Positions 15,237 to 17,834 of a stretch of 17,834 nt of DNA are shown here, piece by piece. The DNA is from an uncultured Blautia sp. (GTDB lineage Bacteria > Bacillota_A > Clostridia > Lachnospirales > Lachnospiraceae). Numbering within the stretch: the first letter of the stretch is position 1; each line of letters starts with the position of its first letter. The DNA is taken from positions 1 through 17,834 of the forward strand of contig CAJLTE010000070.1 of assembly GCA_905209435.1 (NCBI GenBank), read 5' to 3'. The notes under the pieces were generated by a model. It saw nothing but the letters and a program-made list of their open reading frames with translations, had not been told where the DNA came from and searched no databases. The position numbers and the translations under genes were made by a program.

Positions 15237-17834
15237 AAGAACGGTATATAAAATAGCCGTTTACATCTCCCTGCGGTGCAGTATCCCATTTCAGCTGAAT
15301 TTTTCCATTGTCCTCTGTGATCTGAAATCCTGTTGGAATGTCCGGTTCTGTTCTGTCAATAACATATTCAACAGTTCCTGTGGTTTCGTCTATCGTAGTC
15401 TCATTTTTTAAAGTATCTTTTCCAAGTGCACGGATGTAAATACTTCCTTCTTCATAATCATCCAGCTGCAGGTTATAATTTGCTGTTTCAATTTTTCCCT
15501 TTTTTTCAAAAGTAACAGTGGTAAGATCATTCCATATACTTTCATCTCGGGATATCTGGATACGGATAGAATCTACTCCTGTATCATCTTTCGCCTGAAT
15601 TTCCAGAGGAATTTCTCTATTATAATATCCGGCTTCCGGTTTGATGGACAGAATCTGCGGCGGAGCTGTATCTTTCTGAGTTGTAACGGTAAGCTCTTCA
15701 GACGCTGTTCCGCGATTTCCACACTGATCATATGCCACTACTCTGTAAATATAGTCTGTATCCGTTGTCAGGCCATTCAAGTTGATACCCAGTGTATGGT
15801 ATACGTCTTTTACTTTTGCAAAAGTTCCGTCTTTCTCTTTTTTCTCCACCCGGAAAAATGCCAGATCTTCGTCTTTAACATCATTCCAGTAAATCGTGGC
15901 AGTCGTAATACCGGATTCATACCTTAATCCCTGTACCTGTTCCGGTCCTGTATTGTCCACACGGTAGGTGTACTGAAGGCCTGTACTTACATTGTTTTCA
16001 GCGTCATATGCCAGACCCCGTACCAGAATTTTTCCATCTGCGTATTTACCTGTGTCCAGAAGGATTTTTCCTTTTTCCCCGCTGTCTGTACCTGCTGATG
16101 TCCAGGTTTCGCCCTCGTCTTCTGATACCTGAAGTTCTGTTTTTATGACACCTACATTATCTTCCGCCTGGATTGTTACCCATACCTTTCCACCTGTTAA
16201 TGATCCGTCTACAGGGTTCATCTGGATCACACGTGGAGCTTCCCTGTCTTTTTCCGGCATCGCAAAAGCGCTTTCTGATGGTTCACTTTCTTTCCCCATA
16301 GAATTCACTGCAGTGACGTAATACTCACTGAGTACGCCTTCTTCTGCCTTTGTATCTGTATAAGTCTGAATGTTTCTGCCGTATATTTTTTTGATCAGGG
16401 TAAACTCTGCTGTTCCTTCCTTTCTTCTGTAAATATTATAACGGTTTGTTTCCAGTTCATGTGCCATACTCCAGGACAAAACAACACAGCCTGTATCACC
16501 AATGGCTGAGATACTGGAAATTTTTTCCGGACTGGATCTGTCTATGGATACTTCTGAAGCTGCTTTCACACTTTCGCCGTCTGCATCTGTAAGAACAAAC
16601 TGAATTTCATAGCTTCCTTCATCCAGATCATGCACATCCCATTCTACACGGTAAATGCCGTTTTCTCCGGTTAAAGTCCAGGGATTTGAAAGGTCACTTC
16701 CAATTTTTTTCTGCTGTCCGTTCTGAAGAAGATAAAATCTTCCGACTGCGCTTTTCTCTTCCTTTTGCAAGTTTTTGAAATTACTTACAGACGCGTACAG
16801 CCAGTCGTTTTCCTCATTAAGTTTGTTACCTTCAAATCCTGTATAAATTTCTTTTATTTCCGGTATTTTTAACGTTACTTCCAGTGACGCTCTGGCCGTT
16901 TCCTGTTTCTCTTCCTGAACAGTCTTGTATCCTGCTACTTCGTACAGATAGCTTCCTGTATCCAGATTACTTTCTTCAAAGCTTAACTCTTCCGTTTCTC
17001 CTACAAGGTTTCCATCTCTGTAAATATGGTAACCTTCTATGTCTTTGACCAGTGATGGATTCCAGGATATCTTTGCGCTGTGGCTGATGGTATATACACT
17101 CTGCAGTCCGGTTACTTTCAACGCCATAGAATCTCCGGAAAAAACTACATTTTCGCCTGTAAGACTGCTCCATTTTTCTTTATACTGCTCCAGTACATCG
17201 GAAGGAACATAGATTGTCTCCAGGTTTTTCATTCCATAATAGCCAAAAAATATAGTTTTTGGTGTTCCATTCAGTTCGGGTGGAGTATTTCCAAGAAATG
17301 TAAGAGTTTTTACATTTGCACAGAAGCCAAATGCCCAGTCTGCGATTGTTGTTACATTGTCTGAAAATAATATCTCATCCAGGCCTTCACATCTGTAGAA
17401 ACACTCGTACGGAATATTGCTGATTCCTGAGCCGATGACCAGTTTCTCTATATTTTTGCAATAAGCAAATGCATCAGAATTTATTAGGGATACATGATCC
17501 GGGATTACCAGTTCACCGTTAAAGTTATTTCCATAAAATGCATACCATCCTATCTTTTCCAGTTTTTCCGGAAGTATCAGGCTTCCTGTCAAACCGCAAC
17601 TCTGGAATGCATAATCCGGAATTGTTTTCAGATTTGCACTCAGTTTCAGAGTTCCGTTAAAGCCTGTGCAATTATAAAATGCGTATTCTCCAATCTCGGT
17701 TACACTGTCCGGGATTACCAGATCTCCACTGAGGCTCTTACATCCATAAAATGCGTATTTTCCAATCTTTATCAGATTGTTTCCGAAAACCAGACTTCCC
17801 CTGGAATCTTTAAGAGCACTACAATTCCGGAAGC
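15217..17834 (-). CDS. N-terminal part of the giant multidomain surface protein (open at the right edge, frameshifted at its 3' end)
   Basis: The frame is open to the right edge: about 80 further codons upstream of the TTG at 17592 translate as good LRRs (KIGKYAFYGC, EIGEYAFYNC, TIPDYAFQSC), so 17592 is not the start and the signal peptide lies outside the window. Numbering from 17592: BspA-type LRRs to about 145, ending in a cap (IYVPSDVLEQYKEKW); Fn3 (155-245, HIYRDG); Ig-like (250-350); Fn3 (352-445, NIYRRKEG); Ig-like with EDNVGV (450-545); Fn3 (548-640); Ig-like with KDDTGV (645-747); and a truncated Fn3 (748-791). The LRRs differ from those of the neighbour in a Gly-containing linker before the strand (LSGDLVIP, FNGTLKLS, LTGSLILP, FNGELVIP). 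Alternating Fn3 and Ig-like modules usually form an extended stalk. The frame then stops at 15217, and the protein continues in another frame. Confidence 0.82.
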   Translation of the reverse strand, partial: FRNCSALKDSRGSLVFGNNLIKIGKYAFYGCKSLSGDLVIPDSVTEIGEYAFYNCTGFNGTLKLSANLKTIPDYAFQSCGLTGSLILPEKLEKIGWYAFYGNNFNGELVIPDHVSLINSDAFAYCKNIEKLVIGSGISNIPYECFYRCEGLDEILFSDNVTTIADWAFGFCANVKTLTFLGNTPPELNGTPKTIFFGYYGMKNLETIYVPSDVLEQYKEKWSSLTGENVVFSGDSMALKVTGLQSVYTISHSAKISWNPSLVKDIEGYHIYRDGNLVGETEELSFEESNLDTGSYLYEVAGYKTVQEEKQETARASLEVTLKIPEIKEIYTGFEGNKLNEENDWLYASVSNFKNLQKEEKSAVGRFYLLQNGQQKKIGSDLSNPWTLTGENGIYRVEWDVHDLDEGSYEIQFVLTDADGESVKAASEVSIDRSSPEKISSISAIGDTGCVVLSWSMAHELETNRYNIYRRKEGTAEFTLIKKIYGRNIQTYTDTKAEEGVLSEYYVTAVNSMGKESEPSESAFAMPEKDREAPRVIQMNPVDGSLTGGKVWVTIQAEDNVGVIKTELQVSEDEGETWTSAGTDSGEKGKILLDTGKYADGKILVRGLAYDAENNVSTGLQYTYRVDNTGPEQVQGLRYESGITTATIYWNDVKDEDLAFFRVEKKEKDGTFAKVKDVYHTLGINLNGLTTDTDYIYRVVAYDQCGNRGTASEELTVTTQKDTAPPQILSIKPEAGYYNREIPLEIQAKDDTGVDSIRIQISRDESIWNDLTTVTFEKKGKIETANYNLQLDDYEEGSIYIRALGKDTLKNETTIDETTGTVEYVIDRTEPDIPTGFQITEDNGKIQLKWDTAPQGDVNGYFIYRSFDGGKL

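Noticed and set aside
17590..17592. TTG at 17592 as the true start of the upstream giant gene
   Set aside because: The same frame stays open to the window edge and encodes further complete LRRs, so the true start lies beyond the edge.

Overview
The window looks like chromosomal DNA from a low-GC Gram-positive gut anaerobe, most likely a Lachnospiraceae-type Firmicute. This is inferred from AT-rich sequence, AAAGGA-type ribosome binding sites, a TraX-family membrane protein of the Firmicute type, and very long secreted proteins made of BspA-type leucine-rich repeats (LRR_5), fibronectin III, Ig-like and C-terminal Big_2-type domains. No rRNA, tRNA, insertion sequence, integrase or CRISPR array was seen.

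Layout. Positions 1-11 hold only the first codons of a minus-strand gene that leaves the window on the left. A 476-bp AT-rich intergenic region follows, with a few short repeats and the traX promoter region. traX (488-1228, plus strand) faces a giant minus-strand gene. A perfect 32-bp palindrome (1283-1314) between the two convergent genes is a good candidate for a shared bidirectional terminator.

The rest (1342-17834) is minus strand and holds two giant surface-protein genes in tandem. The upstream one (10428 to beyond 17834) encodes LRRs, alternating Fn3 and Ig-like domains, a PKD domain, a carboxypeptidase-regulatory-like domain, a long helical region, His/Cys motifs and two Big_2-like domains. 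Its reading frame is broken once, inside an Fn3 domain, at a run of five G (15227-15231). The downstream gene (1342-10350) encodes about 3,002 residues: a signal peptide, an acidic linker, three LRR blocks, Ig-like and helical regions, and the same kind of C-terminus. The junction between them is short and shows no terminator, so they may be co-transcribed. A TATAAT in the junction could also let the second gene be transcribed alone.

The most striking structure is the nested repetition in the downstream gene. A mega-repeat of 612 residues occurs three times (the third copy lacks its last domain). Each copy contains three 115-residue super-repeats, and each super-repeat is an ordered set of five different 23-residue LRRs, A-B-C-D-E. 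A Tyr-Pro signature in the B unit recurs nine times in exact 115-residue register within the blocks. Both giant proteins also carry a long, non-Ig, helix-rich module of no recognised family and end without a visible LPXTG motif, so how they stay on the cell, and what the helical modules do, are the open questions here.
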